From Thermococcus paralvinellae (GTDB lineage: Archaea > Methanobacteriota_B > Thermococci > Thermococcales > Thermococcaceae), in NCBI RefSeq assembly GCF_000517445.1, contig NZ_CP006965.1, positions 1,030,681 to 1,094,680 of the forward strand: DNA of 64,000 nucleotides, read 5' to 3'. This document shows positions 15,636 to 26,012 of this stretch, piece by piece (within the stretch, counting starts at the first letter, position 1; each line of letters begins with the position of its first letter). The translations under genes were made by a program, and so were the position numbers. Under the pieces are notes generated by a model. The model was not told the DNA's origin. It did no database searches and saw only the letters and a program-made list of their open reading frames with translations.

Positions 15636-16981
15636 TCACCACCTTTACTTTCTTCCTCAAACTTTTTTTCTTTTTCCCTAACAACAATAAGCTTCAACCC
15701 CTCTATTCCCACAACTCTAACTTTTTCACCAATGTTTATGCTTTCTCCAGTTTTATTAACTGCCCTCCAAAGCTCGCCCCTTATTTTTATCATGCCTTCA
15801 GGCACTAATGGCTCAATAACTTCCCCTGTTAATCCTATCATTTCCTCTTTTCCAGTTTGGGCTTTTCTTCTGTGGGCTCTTATTACTGCTGCCATTCCGA
15901 AGGCAAAGAATAACGCCAATAGGATGCCAATTGTTATTATCACGAGTCTAAGCTGTGTGTACACTTCTTTGCTTACTAAATAATCCACGCCACCACCTCC
16001 GCTGAATAAGAATATACTGCCTAGAACAAACGAGATAAATCCAGCAACTGTGAACAAACCAAATGTTGGAGTCAATGCTTCAGCTATGAAAAATAGTATT
16101 GCCAAGAATATCAACAAAAGCCCAGCACTTCTATAGCCAAAGTATCCAAGGCCTATTATCGCAAGGACAATCATTATCGCTCCTGCAGTTTCTGGGACGT
16201 GCCATCCTGGACTTAAAAACCCTAGAATCAGTGCCCAGATTCCAAGAGTTAAGAGGACATATGCGATAACTGGGTCTGTGATGTATGTAATCAACTTGTC
16301 CTTAAGGGTGGGTTGCAAATACACAATTTGTGCACCTTTCAAATCCAGAGTTACATACCTTCCATTAACTGGGAGTTTTGTTTTCATTCCATCAGCTTTG
16401 TTAAGAAGATCGTTCAAATCATATGCTATGACCTCAATGATGTTGTACTTCAATGCCTCTTCAGGAGTCAAACTTAAATCTTCGGTTATGAATTTTTCAG
16501 CAATTGTTGCATTTCTTCCACTTGCCCGGGCCAAGCTCTTAATGTAAGCGATGTAAAAGTTTACAATCTTGTTTGGTGCTTCAATTATGCTTCCGTTTTG
16601 GGAGTAACCAAGAATTGGTCTACATGCCCCAATACCAGTTCCTGGAGCCATTGCTATCAGATGAGAGCCTAATGCTATATAAGTCCCAGCGGAGGCTGCC
16701 ATAGCTCCAGATGGGTAAACATAGACTATTACCGGAACTCTTGCAGTCTGAATTCTCTGTATTATGTTCTGCATTGCATCCCCTCTTCCCCCCGGGGTGT
16801 CAAGCTCGATGATTATAGCGTTTGCATTAGCTTTCTCAGCGGCAGTTATGTATCTATCGAATTGATCATAAGTATATGATGTTATTTGACCCCTGATCTG
16901 GGCTACATAAACTGTTTTAGCTTGGGCAAATCCAGGTGTGAGAAGGATAAGTAATGCTATAAACAGTAAAACTTTTCGCAT
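15632..16981 (-). CDS. Membrane-bound ClpP-class serine protease, NfeD family (1510-N type)
   Basis: A signal peptide ([20 protein letters not shown]) precedes a ClpP-like protease domain. The catalytic pair is visible as Ser97 in SGAMAASAG and Lys138 in EAPNKIVN, the same numbering as the studied P. horikoshii PH1510. Four to five membrane helices follow (about residues 230-375). A C-terminal OB-fold NfeD domain ends the protein ([20 protein letters not shown]). It cleaves the C-terminal region of the partner slipin in Pyrococcus. Both genes form one operon. Confidence 0.94.
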   Translation of the reverse strand: MRKVLLFIALLILLTPGFAQAKTVYVAQIRGQITSYTYDQFDRYITAAEKANANAIIIELDTPGGRGDAMQNIIQRIQTARVPVIVYVYPSGAMAASAGTYIALGSHLIAMAPGTGIGACRPILGYSQNGSIIEAPNKIVNFYIAYIKSLARASGRNATIAEKFITEDLSLTPEEALKYNIIEVIAYDLNDLLNKADGMKTKLPVNGRYVTLDLKGAQIVYLQPTLKDKLITYITDPVIAYVLLTLGIWALILGFLSPGWHVPETAGAIMIVLAIIGLGYFGYRSAGLLLIFLAILFFIAEALTPTFGLFTVAGFISFVLGSIFLFSGGGGVDYLVSKEVYTQLRLVIITIGILLALFFAFGMAAVIRAHRRKAQTGKEEMIGLTGEVIEPLVPEGMIKIRGELWRAVNKTGESINIGEKVRVVGIEGLKLIVVREKEKKFEEESKGGE

Positions 16982-17120
16982 TTATCACCACCTTGTATAA
17001 AATTTGTTCCTTCAACCTAATTAAAGTTTTCTCTCAGATTTTCTTACTAGCGTTTAAATTTGGATTGAAATGTAGTAAAATCTCGAAAAAACTATAAAGA
17101 AGGAACGATATCTTTTATTG

Positions 17121-17411
17121 ATGATGAAAGAGGAAATTAAGAAATTTAAGGTTGTTAAAGGGAATGAAAAAATTAAAATCGCGTGGAAGGTTATACGAAA
17201 TGCAGCAAAGTATTCAAATAGAGAACCATTTTGGGAATTCCTGAGGGAACAGTTTGGGATAAAAGACAGAGAGATTAAAGAAATCATGTTGTTCTTAGAA
17301 GAGGCAGGTGAGTTGGAAATTAAGCGTTCTCAGGATGGAAAACGCCTTTATGTTTCTACCCTAAAGGATATAAAGGAAAATCCAATCAAACTTGATCAAT
17401 GGTTAAAATGA
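17121..17411 (+). CDS. Hypothetical protein, possible winged-helix fold
   Basis: About 96 residues. The middle FLREQFGIKDREIKEIMLFLEEAGELEIK resembles a winged-helix recognition unit and is followed by a short beta wing (DGKRLYVSTL). An ACTATAAAG element near 17090 fits a leaderless start at 17121. The end overlaps the start of the DNA glycosylase gene by four bases, so it may be co-expressed with a repair gene. DNA binding is inference. Confidence 0.6.
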   Translation: MMKEEIKKFKVVKGNEKIKIAWKVIRNAAKYSNREPFWEFLREQFGIKDREIKEIMLFLEEAGELEIKRSQDGKRLYVSTLKDIKENPIKLDQWLK

Positions 17412-18280
17412 TAGACCTCAAAAAGGTAATCCATGAGATGATAAAGAACAAAACTTGGAAATATGAGAATGGAATATTCTGGCAGGCTTTGGATTATGGC
17501 ATAGTTGGTTTTGATGGAGAGAACTTTTACCTGCCATATTATCTTTCATCAAAAGAAAAGAAAGACGCAAAAGAAAAAATTGAGTTCATTCTTGGGCTTA
17601 ATACTGATTTGGAAAAATTTTATGGTGAAATTCAAGATTCAAAGTTTGCATTTCTTATTGATGAGTTCTATGGATTGACAATTCCAGCTGCTCCATATAA
17701 GTATCAAGCTCTGGTTGAGACAATAGCCCAACAACAAGTTAGCTTTGAATTTGCCATGAGAACTATTAGGAATTTAGTCGAGCTAGCTGGCAAGAAAATT
17801 GGAGATCTATATGTTTTTCCAAAGCCAGAGGACATATCAAAACTAAGCATTGAAGATCTGAAGAAAGCGAAGCTCGGGTATAGAGCAGAATACATTAGAG
17901 AGCTTACTGACCTTTATCTAAAAGGGAAGCTCAATTTAAGCCTTGACCATTTAACAGAGCAAGAGGCAATAAAGTATCTTACAAAATTCCGAGGAATTGG
18001 GAAATGGAGCGCTGAGTTTTTCCTCCTTTATGGACTCAGACGAAATGTTTACCCAGCTGGGGATTTGGGGCTGAGGAGAGGTATTGCCAAAATTTTTGGA
18101 AAGAAAACTAAAGAAGTAAAAGAAAAAGACGTGAGAGAGATTATAGAGCCTTATGGAAAGTGGAAGAGCTTATTAGCGTTCTACATCTTATGCTATGACA
18201 GGAAGACTGAAATGGAGAAGAAAGAAAAAGGTGAATCCAATGGAGATAATTCTTCCAAAAGAAAAGTTCAAAGAGCTTAA
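17408..18280 (+). CDS. HhH-GPD DNA glycosylase (AlkA/Ogg-like)
   Basis: The protein has the HhH-GPD core: a first helical part (YKYQALVETIAQQQVSFEFA), the hairpin motif LTKFRGIGKWSAEFFLLYGL, and a catalytic Asp in PAGDLGLRRG. The lack of Lys in the hairpin where Ogg/Nth enzymes have one suggests a monofunctional AlkA-like glycosylase. The likely role is removal of alkylated or deaminated bases. ATG 17408 overlaps the upstream stop; ATG 17399 is also possible. The C-terminal tail is polar and overlaps the next gene by 41 bases. Confidence 0.82.
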   Translation: MIDLKKVIHEMIKNKTWKYENGIFWQALDYGIVGFDGENFYLPYYLSSKEKKDAKEKIEFILGLNTDLEKFYGEIQDSKFAFLIDEFYGLTIPAAPYKYQALVETIAQQQVSFEFAMRTIRNLVELAGKKIGDLYVFPKPEDISKLSIEDLKKAKLGYRAEYIRELTDLYLKGKLNLSLDHLTEQEAIKYLTKFRGIGKWSAEFFLLYGLRRNVYPAGDLGLRRGIAKIFGKKTKEVKEKDVREIIEPYGKWKSLLAFYILCYDRKTEMEKKEKGESNGDNSSKRKVQRA

Positions 18281-18566
18281 AAAGCTCAGCAAGATGGAAA
18301 TCATAAAATTAATCGAGGAAAATCTCAAAAAAGCTGAAAAAACGCTAAAAGCTGAACGAGAAACCTTTCTTAATGAGAAGAAAGCTAAGCTTGAGGAAAA
18401 GCTAAAAGAAATCGAAGAACAGCTTGAAGCTCTAGAGAGGTTTTATGAAAAAGCTCTGAAAGATAGAGAGTTTATGCGTGAGATGAGTGAAAAATTAAGA
18501 AAAGAAAATGCAGCTTTGAGAAAAGAGCTGGAGGAGAAAAAGCGTGCGCTTGAAAATAAAACCTGA
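18240..18566 (+). CDS. Coiled-coil protein of unknown function (108 aa)
   Basis: I start at ATG 18240, five bases after AAAGGTGA. After a short head (MEIILPKEKFKELKKLSKME) the protein is almost entirely charged Lys/Glu/Leu heptads, predicting a long coiled coil. It overlaps the glycosylase gene upstream and the next coiled-coil gene downstream. All three probably form one transcript. No family is recognised. Confidence 0.65.
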   Translation: MEIILPKEKFKELKKLSKMEIIKLIEENLKKAEKTLKAERETFLNEKKAKLEEKLKEIEEQLEALERFYEKALKDREFMREMSEKLRKENAALRKELEEKKRALENKT

Positions 18567-18939
18567 GAGAGGACTTGGAAAAATTGAGGTTGAGATTAAT
18601 GAAGACCTCTGGAAGAAAATAAGAGATCTCGGCGAAAAATACAAGGCTAGTGAAGACTACATTTTAAGGATAATTCTTACTGGAGAATTTAAAACTCCAA
18701 AAGGAGACATTGAGAAGCTGGAGAATGAGGTTAAAGAGCTTGAAAAAAAGGTTTATGAGCTTGAAAAGAAGTGGGCACCTCTTAGATACAAAGCCTATGG
18801 AGTTAGTGAAGATAATAAAATTTTGGCTATAGAGCTGAGCGGGCTTTTAGCTGAAAACACACAGCTTAAAAGGTTTTTAAGAAAAAAGATCAAGCCAAAT
18901 TTTGAGCTTAGAAAACTTATTGAATACTACATCCGATAA
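18544..18939 (+). CDS. Hypothetical protein with central coiled coil (131 aa)
   Basis: A GTG start at 18544 follows GGAGGAG and lies inside the upstream gene, suggesting translational coupling. The N-terminal 50 residues (KIEVEINEDLWKKIRDLGEK, then YILRIILTGEF) could be a ribbon-helix-helix-like fold. A coiled coil (EKLENEVKELEKKVYELEKK) and a mixed C-terminal part follow. The order suggests a partner of the preceding coiled-coil protein. Function is unknown. Confidence 0.65.
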   Translation: MRLKIKPERGLGKIEVEINEDLWKKIRDLGEKYKASEDYILRIILTGEFKTPKGDIEKLENEVKELEKKVYELEKKWAPLRYKAYGVSEDNKILAIELSGLLAENTQLKRFLRKKIKPNFELRKLIEYYIR

Positions 18940-18945
18940 AATTAT

Positions 18946-19002
18946 AGCGGATGATGAGTAAATTTAAGCGGAGTGATGAAGAACCCTATGAGCGCTGACG
19001 CT
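18946..19002 (+). ncRNA. C/D box sRNA guiding 2'-O-methylation of C34 in elongator tRNA-Met
   Basis: Box C (ATGATGA, 18951-18957), C' (GTGATGA, 18973-18979) and D (CTGA, 18995-18998) are present. They are enclosed by a 4-bp terminal stem: AGCG 18946-18949 with CGCT 18999-19002. Box D' is degenerate (perhaps CGGA, 18969-18972). The D guide contains CCCTATGAGC (18984-18993), the exact reverse complement of GCTCATAGGG in the tRNA-Met precursor at 30946-30955. The fifth base upstream of box D, G18990, pairs with C30949, the first anticodon base. Guided methylation of this position is known in archaea. The pairing crosses the exon-intron border, so the unspliced precursor would be the substrate. 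Confidence 0.88.
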
Positions 19003-19042
19003 TTATTTTCTTCTACTTTTAAAATTTAGGAGTGTGATAGCT

Positions 19043-22000
19043 ATGATGGGCTTAGCCGAGATTGAGAGAAAAGCTTTTGATTTAATGGCTACTTCTATTA
19101 GGAAATACAAACTCCTAAATACATGGGAATCAGAGGGAAAAACCATAAAGCTACCATTCCAGAGAGAAGCTGAGCCAAATACATTGGTAGTCTTTTCAAG
19201 AGAGATTGAAGTTCCTAACGATGGTCTTAAATGGTTTTTGAAAGTCTCTATGGAAGGAAATGCTTTAGTAAAACTTGACGGAATGGCATATGGAACAATA
19301 GATGATATTCACACTTACATCCCAATCCGTTCTGGAAAGCATAAACTTGAGCTCATAGTATCTCCTCTAACAATGTTTGGATACCACAAATGGCGTATTA
19401 AAATTGATTATGCAATGCTCGTTGGGATTATGTGGGAACCTTATGTCCTAGCTCAAAGACTGCTTGATTTAGTGAGCTTCATTGAGATAATCCAGGAAGA
19501 AGATTTGAAAGAAGCTTTAATGAAAGAACTCTCAGATATCCTTATTCGGGTTAAGAGCGTTCCAAGTATTAAGCAAATTACTCTTCTTAGAATGCTCCTT
19601 TATGATGGAGGTTTAGGAATTAAAGAGCTCAAAATTGGACGCTTTGATGTAAGAGAGGTCAGACCTGATTATATGTTTCTCTCTGCAGTGTATGGAATTG
19701 GTGCTATGAAAGGAAAAATTGAAGATATCCCCAAGCCGAAGAGAGAACACTACCTAAAAGAAATTGATAGGATTCATAAAGAGCTTGAAGATGCACTTAC
19801 CAGACTGAGAAGGGTATTCCCAAAAATTGGCAAAGCTTACGCTTTCGCACATTCTCACATAGACGCTGCTTGGCTATGGACATATGCCGAAACAAAACAG
19901 AAGATTCTGAGAACTTTTTCGACAATTGAGAGGCTCATGAGGAGGTATGGAATAACATACATCCAAAGCTCAGCCCAGTACTATGAATGGCTTGAGGAGC
20001 TTGACAAAGAACTTTTTGAGAAAGTTAAAAAGTATGTCAGAGAAGGAAAATGGATATTGGCTGGAGGAATGTGGGTCGAAAGTGATGTTCAGCTTATAGA
20101 CGGTGAATCCCTCGTGAGGCAGTTCTTGTACGGCCAAAGATACTTCCTTGAAAAATTCGGGAGAATAGCAAAGATAGGGTGGCTTCCTGATACCTTTGGC
20201 TTCTCTGCTTCTCTGCCACAGATAATGAAGAAGAGCGGAATTGAAGTCTTTGCTACATATAAGCTCTTATGGAATGAAAGGAACGAGTTTCCATATCATG
20301 CCTTCATATGGAAGGGAATTGATGGAACAGAAATCCCTGTTCACATTATGATGAGCTACAAGTCTTCAATGACTGCCAAAAGCCTCTACAAGCAGTGGAA
20401 GCGCTATAAGAACAAATATGAAGTTCCCTTTTTGCTCTATGTCTACGGATATGGTGATGGTGGCGGAGGAATTACATGGGAAATGGTTGAGATGATGAAG
20501 CACATGAACAAAGTCCCTCACATCCCAAAGATAGTCAAAGGGTACGAGGATGAGTATATCTCAGAATTTAAATCATGCATTGATAAGATGCCTACATGGG
20601 AAGGTGAGCTTTATGTTGAGGTACACAGAGGGACGTATACAACAAACCTTAAGATGAAGAAGTACATGGCAGACGCTGAATCAGTTTTGAGGAGTGCTGA
20701 AATCTGGAGCACAATAGCTGAGATGCTTGGACTGGTTGAATATCCAAAAGAGAAGCTTGAAAAACTCTGGAAGAGGGTTCTGCTGCATCAGTTCCATGAT
20801 GTTCTGCCCGGCTCCTCAATAAAAGAAGTTTATGATGAGGCTATTGAGGACTTAAAGAAAGTAATCAGAGAAGCAGAGGAAATAATTCACAGTGTATTGG
20901 AGAGAATTGCTGAGAAGGAAAGCAGTGCCCTAGTCTTCAATGACCTGCCTTGGGAGAGGAGAGAGGTAGTTGAGGTTAATGGAGAATATTACCTCCTTGA
21001 GGCTCCACCTCTGGGTTGGAAAGCCTTTGAGCCTATTGAAGTCAAAGAAGGTATTAAAGTCAAGGCTGAAGGAGATAAAATAGTACTTGAGAACGAGTAT
21101 CTAAGGGCAGTTATAAATAAGGATGGAGAGTTGATTTCCCTTTATGACAAAGAGAATAAGAGAGAGGCATTAAGAAGCACCAGCAATGTCTTGATGGCTC
21201 ATATAGATACGCCGGGCATGTGGGATGCTTGGGATATAAACGAGGACTTTCTGATTCAAGGTGAAAAGCTCAAAACACTTGAAGAAGCCAAAGTGATTTA
21301 CCAGAGTCCATTAATTGCGGTCATCAAAGTAGTCAAAGGCTATGGCAGTTCAAGGGTGACCCAGTTCATAAAGCTCCGCAAGGAATCAAAATTATTGGAG
21401 TTTGAGACTAAAGTCGACTGGAAGGACAAGGAAATTCTGCTTAAGGCATGGTTCAACTTCAACACACACAACTGGAGTTCCTTTTATGATATTCCTTATG
21501 GTGTAATAGAAAGAGCAGCAGTAAGAAACACTCCTTGGGAACAGGCCAAATTTGAGGTTCCAGCTTTGAGATGGGCAGATGTCTGCGATGGTGATTACGG
21601 AGTTGCTATAATTTGTACGTCAAGGCACGGTTACACAAACTGGGATTCAAAGATTGGACTTAGTTTGCTCAAGTCGCCAATTTATCCAAACCCATGGAGC
21701 GACTTAGGAGAGGGTGAATTCACATACTACATCTATCCCCACAAGGGAGATTGGTTTGAGGGAGAAGTTTACAAGAGAGCACTGGAAGTTTGGTCAAAGC
21801 TTAGGGTTGTCAAGGCTAGATGGGTTGAAGGAAAAGCTAAGGGGTTTAGTTTTATGAGAACAGATGCAGTAGTTGGAGCGTTGAAGAAGGCAGAAGATGG
21901 AAATGGATATATCCTAAGGCTGTACAATCCATCAAAAGAAGAGCTTGAAGTTGAACTGCCAAAAGAAGGCATCAAAATGGACATGATTGAACTCAAGGAA

Positions 22001-22066
22001 CTTGGAAAGGTTGGTAGAAAAGTCAAGCTAAAGCCCTTTGAGATCAAAACGATTAAGATTTCTTAG
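19043..22066 (+). CDS. Alpha-mannosidase, GH38 family
   Basis: A 1007-residue cytoplasmic enzyme without a signal peptide. The GH38 catalytic domain has [10 protein letters not shown] (metal ligands near residues 270-274), [12 protein letters not shown], and the nucleophile Asp383 in [15 protein letters not shown]. It also has [16 protein letters not shown]. Large beta-sandwich C-terminal domains follow. It removes alpha-linked mannose, perhaps in turnover of mannosylated compounds or N-glycans. ATG 19043 follows an AGGAG site; a GTG at 19034 is an alternative. The end overlaps the opposing nob1 gene by 14 bases. Confidence 0.93.
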   Translation: MMGLAEIERKAFDLMATSIRKYKLLNTWESEGKTIKLPFQREAEPNTLVVFSREIEVPNDGLKWFLKVSMEGNALVKLDGMAYGTIDDIHTYIPIRSGKHKLELIVSPLTMFGYHKWRIKIDYAMLVGIMWEPYVLAQRLLDLVSFIEIIQEEDLKEALMKELSDILIRVKSVPSIKQITLLRMLLYDGGLGIKELKIGRFDVREVRPDYMFLSAVYGIGAMKGKIEDIPKPKREHYLKEIDRIHKELEDALTRLRRVFPKIGKAYAFAHSHIDAAWLWTYAETKQKILRTFSTIERLMRRYGITYIQSSAQYYEWLEELDKELFEKVKKYVREGKWILAGGMWVESDVQLIDGESLVRQFLYGQRYFLEKFGRIAKIGWLPDTFGFSASLPQIMKKSGIEVFATYKLLWNERNEFPYHAFIWKGIDGTEIPVHIMMSYKSSMTAKSLYKQWKRYKNKYEVPFLLYVYGYGDGGGGITWEMVEMMKHMNKVPHIPKIVKGYEDEYISEFKSCIDKMPTWEGELYVEVHRGTYTTNLKMKKYMADAESVLRSAEIWSTIAEMLGLVEYPKEKLEKLWKRVLLHQFHDVLPGSSIKEVYDEAIEDLKKVIREAEEIIHSVLERIAEKESSALVFNDLPWERREVVEVNGEYYLLEAPPLGWKAFEPIEVKEGIKVKAEGDKIVLENEYLRAVINKDGELISLYDKENKREALRSTSNVLMAHIDTPGMWDAWDINEDFLIQGEKLKTLEEAKVIYQSPLIAVIKVVKGYGSSRVTQFIKLRKESKLLEFETKVDWKDKEILLKAWFNFNTHNWSSFYDIPYGVIERAAVRNTPWEQAKFEVPALRWADVCDGDYGVAIICTSRHGYTNWDSKIGLSLLKSPIYPNPWSDLGEGEFTYYIYPHKGDWFEGEVYKRALEVWSKLRVVKARWVEGKAKGFSFMRTDAVVGALKKAEDGNGYILRLYNPSKEELEVELPKEGIKMDMIELKELGKVGRKVKLKPFEIKTIKIS

Positions 22067-22544
22067 TCTTTTTCCTTCTACTCTTCTTTCTTGGGAGTAA
22101 CCTAACAGGACTCCCGCAATCAGGGCAGATGCTCCCTGGTGGCTCACGCTTAAATTTCTTGTTGCATCCAATGCATACATATCTCCAGCGGATTACTTTC
22201 TTTATGCCTCTTTTGAGCGTTTTAAACCTTATTCCAAGGGTTTTGGCAATATTCTGGAGATTGTAATCATCAGTGAAAAGGACAGCTTTGAGTTCATAAG
22301 CAAGGGCAAGAACTTCAATATCTGCTTCGCTCAGCTCATCTAATTCCCCTGTCTCAAGGGCTTTCGTCTTAATAACCTCAATGCTCTCCTCTAAAGGCAT
22401 CAAAACTTTTACTTTGCCAGCACTGATTAAACTCTCCAGAAAGAGTCTCGACTCAGGGTCTTTCACTTCTTCCACTACTTTTGGTGTGGTATAACCTTCA
22501 ACATCAATTCCCTGAATAAATATTGCGGCATCAATAACGAGCAT
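22053..22544 (-). CDS. nob1: Endoribonuclease Nob1 (16S rRNA 3'-end maturation)
   Basis: A PIN domain opens with [12 protein letters not shown] and carries further acidic residues ([14 protein letters not shown] and [12 protein letters not shown]). A zinc ribbon follows (CIGC and CPDC pairs) with a Lys/Arg-rich end. This two-domain layout is that of archaeal Nob1, which cuts the pre-16S rRNA at site D. No ribosome binding site is seen before ATG 22544, so translation may be leaderless. Confidence 0.92.
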   Translation of the reverse strand: MLVIDAAIFIQGIDVEGYTTPKVVEEVKDPESRLFLESLISAGKVKVLMPLEESIEVIKTKALETGELDELSEADIEVLALAYELKAVLFTDDYNLQNIAKTLGIRFKTLKRGIKKVIRWRYVCIGCNKKFKREPPGSICPDCGSPVRLLPRKKSRRKKTKKS

Positions 22545-22611
22545 GATAAAAGTTCAACGTTAGGGTTAAAGCTTTATCCCCCAAATTGATTCTAATGTTA
22601 GGGGTGATTGT

Positions 22612-23133
22612 ATGAATGAAAGATTCCGCTATCCAATAAATACTGATGAACTTAACTTCTGGAGAAAGGTCTTTGGTGGAATTTTAGACGACTTGGATCT
22701 CAAAATATACTTTCTGCTTAGAGAAAATGGACGAATGAGCGATACTGAAATTGCCAAAAGACTTGGCGTCTCTGCAACGACAGTTAGGAGAAGGCGCTTG
22801 TTCTTACAAGAGAAAGGGTATCTTCAAATTATTGGAATCTTGATTTTACAAGAGCTTAATCTGGCATATGCTGATGTCTTGGTTAAATTTGAAAAAACTG
22901 CATCAGAGAAGGACATAGAGCAGTTCATTAATGATGCCAAGCAAAACTACAGAATCTTTGAAATTGCAGAGTATGCTGGAAAATATGATGTTCTACTTAG
23001 ATTCTTTGAGCGAAATTTACACATATTAACAAGAAGTGTACATAAGTTTCTATCTAAGTATCCGTATATAGCCGAATATGAAATCCTACCAGTAACTCAA
23101 AGCCCCAAAGCCTTTGATAAAAGATTAAAATAA
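22612..23133 (+). CDS. Lrp/AsnC family transcriptional regulator
   Basis: An N-terminal wHTH (DLDLKIYFLLRENGRMSDTE, recognition helix GVSATTVRRRRLF) is followed by the RAM-like ligand domain (YADVLVKFEKTASEKDIEQF). With about 25 extra N-terminal residues it is slightly longer than a typical Lrp protein. It lies just upstream of the symporter-pxpABC genes in the same direction, separated by 301 bases with a clear inverted repeat. It is a natural candidate for their regulator. Direct evidence for the ligand is absent. Confidence 0.88.
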   Translation: MNERFRYPINTDELNFWRKVFGGILDDLDLKIYFLLRENGRMSDTEIAKRLGVSATTVRRRRLFLQEKGYLQIIGILILQELNLAYADVLVKFEKTASEKDIEQFINDAKQNYRIFEIAEYAGKYDVLLRFFERNLHILTRSVHKFLSKYPYIAEYEILPVTQSPKAFDKRLK

Positions 23134-23434
23134 AGCATAACATAACATTACTGTCATTATTTATTTAGCTTTGAACATTGTAATACATTGGTGTGCTTTT
23201 TATTTTGAAAATTGTCATCATTTTAGAGCATTCGATTATAAATGCTCAACAATAGCGTTGAAATTTTACATTGCATTTAAGGGGCTTTAACTTTGTAAAA
23301 GAGATTATCCTTCGACGACATTGGTAAAATCAATTCTAATTTTGGACTGTGTCGAAAGTTCTTTTTTTAAAATAAGCTTTATATACCCTTAAAATAATAA
23401 TTCAACTTGCAACTATTTCCAAGGAGGGATTTGG
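23134..23434. other. 301-bp intergenic region upstream of the symporter operon
   Basis: No gene is seen here. It holds an inverted repeat at 23226-23247 and widely spaced TTCGAC/GTCGAA arms at about 23311 and 23353. A TATA element (CTTTATATAC, 23377-23386) gives a start about 25 bases before the ribosome binding site of the first gene. The length and repeats suggest a regulated promoter. Confidence 0.6.
23226..23247. promoter_or_regulatory. Inverted repeat GAGCATT-N8-AATGCTC
   Basis: Two perfect 7-bp arms flank an 8-bp spacer that itself resembles a TATA box (ATTATA). The size fits an Lrp-type dimer site. It lies about 190 bases before the first gene of the transporter-pxp set and 93 bases after the Lrp-like gene. 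Confidence 0.55.
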
Positions 23435-23647
23435 ATGAATGCAAAACCTTCTTGGATAAATGACCGAAATTTAGCGATTTTGACAATAGTGCTGTGGATA
23501 TTCCCTTTCGCAGTGTATCTCTTCAATACACCAGAACCCTCAATACTCAGCATGAGCAAACCATTCGCCTACTCAGTGATCTGGTGGATTATTGCCTTAG
23601 GTATGTTTGTTCTCTGGGGATATTATGATCTGAGAGGTGGTGAGTAA
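23435..23647 (+). CDS. Small two-helix membrane protein, symporter partner
   Basis: A 70-residue protein with two hydrophobic helices (LAILTIVLWIFPFAVYLF and FAYSVIWWIIALGMFVLWGY), preceded by AAGGAGGGA. It comes immediately before the Na+/solute symporter gene, with the symporter ribosome binding site inside its last codons. Small membrane subunits of this type (YhdT-like) often pair with SSS transporters. The pairing is inferred from position. Confidence 0.7.
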   Translation: MNAKPSWINDRNLAILTIVLWIFPFAVYLFNTPEPSILSMSKPFAYSVIWWIIALGMFVLWGYYDLRGGE

Positions 23648-23648
23648 T

Positions 23649-25190
23649 ATGGAAACATGGCAAATTGCCACAACAATTATAGTAATTTACAGTATCCTCG
23701 TGATAGGCATTGGTATTTTCGCTGGTAGAGTTCTTAAAAGATCCATGGAAGATTTCTATGTCCTTGGTAGAAAGGGAAGCACTCTGGTTACATTCTTAGC
23801 AACAGCGGCTACATACCACAGTGCATTCGCCTTTTTAACAAGTGTAGCAGTATTTGCAACGGCGGGAATTACCTTCTGGATCGTAGCTTCTGCTTGGACA
23901 GTTTTGGCTGGAGTGTTCATGTATCTCGTTGGCCCTAGAATCTACAGGATTGGAAAAGCCAGAGGTCATATAACACCTGCAGATATGCTCAGTGACTTCT
24001 ATGACAGTAAAACTCTTGGTCTCATAACTGCAATTGTCATGGCACTCTTCATCATTGCATACATAGTTGTTCAAGCAGTAGGACTAGGAATAATTTTAGA
24101 TGTTGCAAGCCAGGGGCATATTCCATACCAGTGGGCATCCCTTGTTTTAATCTTAGTTGCAGCAATTTACCTCTTCCTCGGAGGTCTTAGAGCAGCTTAT
24201 TGGACAGATGTTCTGCAGGGTATTTGGATGTATCTGGGAATCTTCCTTGCAGCTGCTCTAATTGTTGGAAAACTTGTTCCAGGAGGATTCACAGCTCTAA
24301 TGGATTCAGTCAGGGCGGTCAATCCAAAACTCTTGACAATGAACTGGACACCTCAAAAGACATTGGGAGCAATTTTGATCTATGGTCCCGGTTTGATGCT
24401 CTTGCAACACTTATGGATTAAATACTACATTGCCAAAGATGAAAGGTCTCTTAAAGCTTCTGCTATTGGAACTGCAATTTATCTCAGCACATACTACATT
24501 GCAGCAGCATTAATAGGTCTCTCAGCTGCAGTTGCCAATGTTAAGGGAGTCCCAGGAGTACTACAACCAGGGTTTATTTCAGCACTTAAGGCCCAATATG
24601 GAAGTGCAGATGCTGTTGCTGCAGTGATGATATACAAGCTCCTTAATCCGGTTTTGGCAGGTTTCCTCCTTGCAGGTGCAACAGCTGCTGCAATGTCAAC
24701 TCTCGACTCATTCTTAGGATCAACTTCAATGATCTTAGTTAGGGATATCTACCAGAAATACATCAAGCCTGATGCTGATGAGGGACACTATATATTCGTA
24801 AGTAGGATTTTCATGATAATCTGGGCCCTTATAGGATGGTATTTCGCCCTACTTAAGCCAGGTTTAATTTTCAACATAGCTGCAATAGCATGTGCTGGTG
24901 GACTACAGTTCTTGCCTTTAGTATTACAAGCTGTCATTCCAACAACAAAGAAGTATATAAACAAGAATGGAGCAATCTGGGGACTAATAGTAGGAAGCAT
25001 CTTGGCAGCATTCCTATCACCACAGATAGGAGGAAAGTTGCACCTTCCAGTTCTTGAACATCCAGCAGTTGCAGGGCTTGTTGGAGTTATCGCAAATGTT
25101 GTAATTGCCCTTATAATCAGTGCTCTAACAAAGCCAAGTGAAAAAGAAATTGAGATTATGGAAGCATATAAGAAAGTTCTTCAGGCATGA
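23649..25190 (+). CDS. Sodium:solute symporter (SSS family)
   Basis: About 513 residues with some thirteen hydrophobic helices. Family segments include an early GRKGSTLVTFLATAATYHSA loop and LAGATAAAMSTLDSFLGSTS, which carries the conserved Na+-site Ser/Thr residues. ATG 23649 follows AGGTGGTGA. Being directly upstream of pxpABC, it most likely imports 5-oxoproline or a related acid. The substrate is inferred only from context, because SSS members also carry proline, pantothenate or sugars. Confidence 0.88.
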   Translation: METWQIATTIIVIYSILVIGIGIFAGRVLKRSMEDFYVLGRKGSTLVTFLATAATYHSAFAFLTSVAVFATAGITFWIVASAWTVLAGVFMYLVGPRIYRIGKARGHITPADMLSDFYDSKTLGLITAIVMALFIIAYIVVQAVGLGIILDVASQGHIPYQWASLVLILVAAIYLFLGGLRAAYWTDVLQGIWMYLGIFLAAALIVGKLVPGGFTALMDSVRAVNPKLLTMNWTPQKTLGAILIYGPGLMLLQHLWIKYYIAKDERSLKASAIGTAIYLSTYYIAAALIGLSAAVANVKGVPGVLQPGFISALKAQYGSADAVAAVMIYKLLNPVLAGFLLAGATAAAMSTLDSFLGSTSMILVRDIYQKYIKPDADEGHYIFVSRIFMIIWALIGWYFALLKPGLIFNIAAIACAGGLQFLPLVLQAVIPTTKKYINKNGAIWGLIVGSILAAFLSPQIGGKLHLPVLEHPAVAGLVGVIANVVIALIISALTKPSEKEIEIMEAYKKVLQA

Positions 25191-25240
25191 TATCTTTTTA
25201 ATCTTTCAATTTTTACATTCTTTTGGTGGAGGTGATAATT

Positions 25241-26008
25241 ATGAAAGTTGACCTCAATTCTGATCTTGGTGAAAGCTTTGGAAGATACAAACTCGGCATG
25301 GACGAGGAAGTTATGAAATACATCACATCAGCCAACGTTGCATGCGGCTGGCACGCTGGAGATCCATCAGTAATGAGAAAAACCGTTACGCTTGCAAAAG
25401 AAAACGGCGTTGAAGTAGGTGCTCACCCAGGCTACCCAGACCTTATGGGCTTTGGTAGGAGATACATGAAGATAACAAGAGAGGAAGCGAGGAACTATAT
25501 TCTCTACCAAATTGGAGCTTTATATGCATTCGTTAAAGCAGAGGGCTTAACCCTACAGCATGTTAAACCCCATGGAGCTCTCTATAATGCTTTAGTCAAA
25601 GATGAAGAGCTTGCAAGGGGAGTTCTTGAGGGAATAGCAGATTTTGACAAAAAGCTGATTTTTGTAGGATTATCACTCTCAAAACCCTTAGAGATTGCTG
25701 AAGAGATGGGGCTTAAAGTTGCTCACGAGGTCTTTGCTGATAGGGCTTACAACCCAGATGGAACCTTAGTTCCAAGGAGCAAGGAAGGTGCAGTAATTCA
25801 CGATAAGGAGCTTATAGCGGAAAGAGTAATTTCAATGGTCAAGGATGGTGGCGTTAAAGCAATCAACGGTGAGTGGATTGAGCTTAAAGCTGATACAATT
25901 TGCGTCCACGGTGACAATCCAAAAGCTCTTGAGATTACAGCGTACATCAGAAAGCGCTTAGAGGAAGAAGGAATCAAGATTGTGCCAATGAAGGAAGTTA
26001 TAAGGTGA
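25241..26008 (+). CDS. pxpA: 5-oxoprolinase subunit PxpA (LamB/YcsF family)
   Basis: The 255-residue product starts [20 protein letters not shown] and has the family segments [29 protein letters not shown] and [12 protein letters not shown]. With PxpB and PxpC it forms the ATP-dependent prokaryotic 5-oxoprolinase that opens 5-oxoproline to glutamate. ATG 25241 follows GGAGGTGAT and gives the expected start. pxpB begins five bases after its stop. In hyperthermophiles 5-oxoproline forms spontaneously from glutamine, so the pathway has an obvious repair or scavenging use. Confidence 0.94.
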   Translation: MKVDLNSDLGESFGRYKLGMDEEVMKYITSANVACGWHAGDPSVMRKTVTLAKENGVEVGAHPGYPDLMGFGRRYMKITREEARNYILYQIGALYAFVKAEGLTLQHVKPHGALYNALVKDEELARGVLEGIADFDKKLIFVGLSLSKPLEIAEEMGLKVAHEVFADRAYNPDGTLVPRSKEGAVIHDKELIAERVISMVKDGGVKAINGEWIELKADTICVHGDNPKALEITAYIRKRLEEEGIKIVPMKEVIR

Positions 26009-26012
26009 TTCC

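Noticed and set aside
23220-23247. ATTATAA inside the inverted repeat as the main operon promoter
   Set aside because: The TATA element at 23377-23386 is better placed before the first gene; the upstream one would leave a leader of more than 150 bases. It could still serve a minor start.
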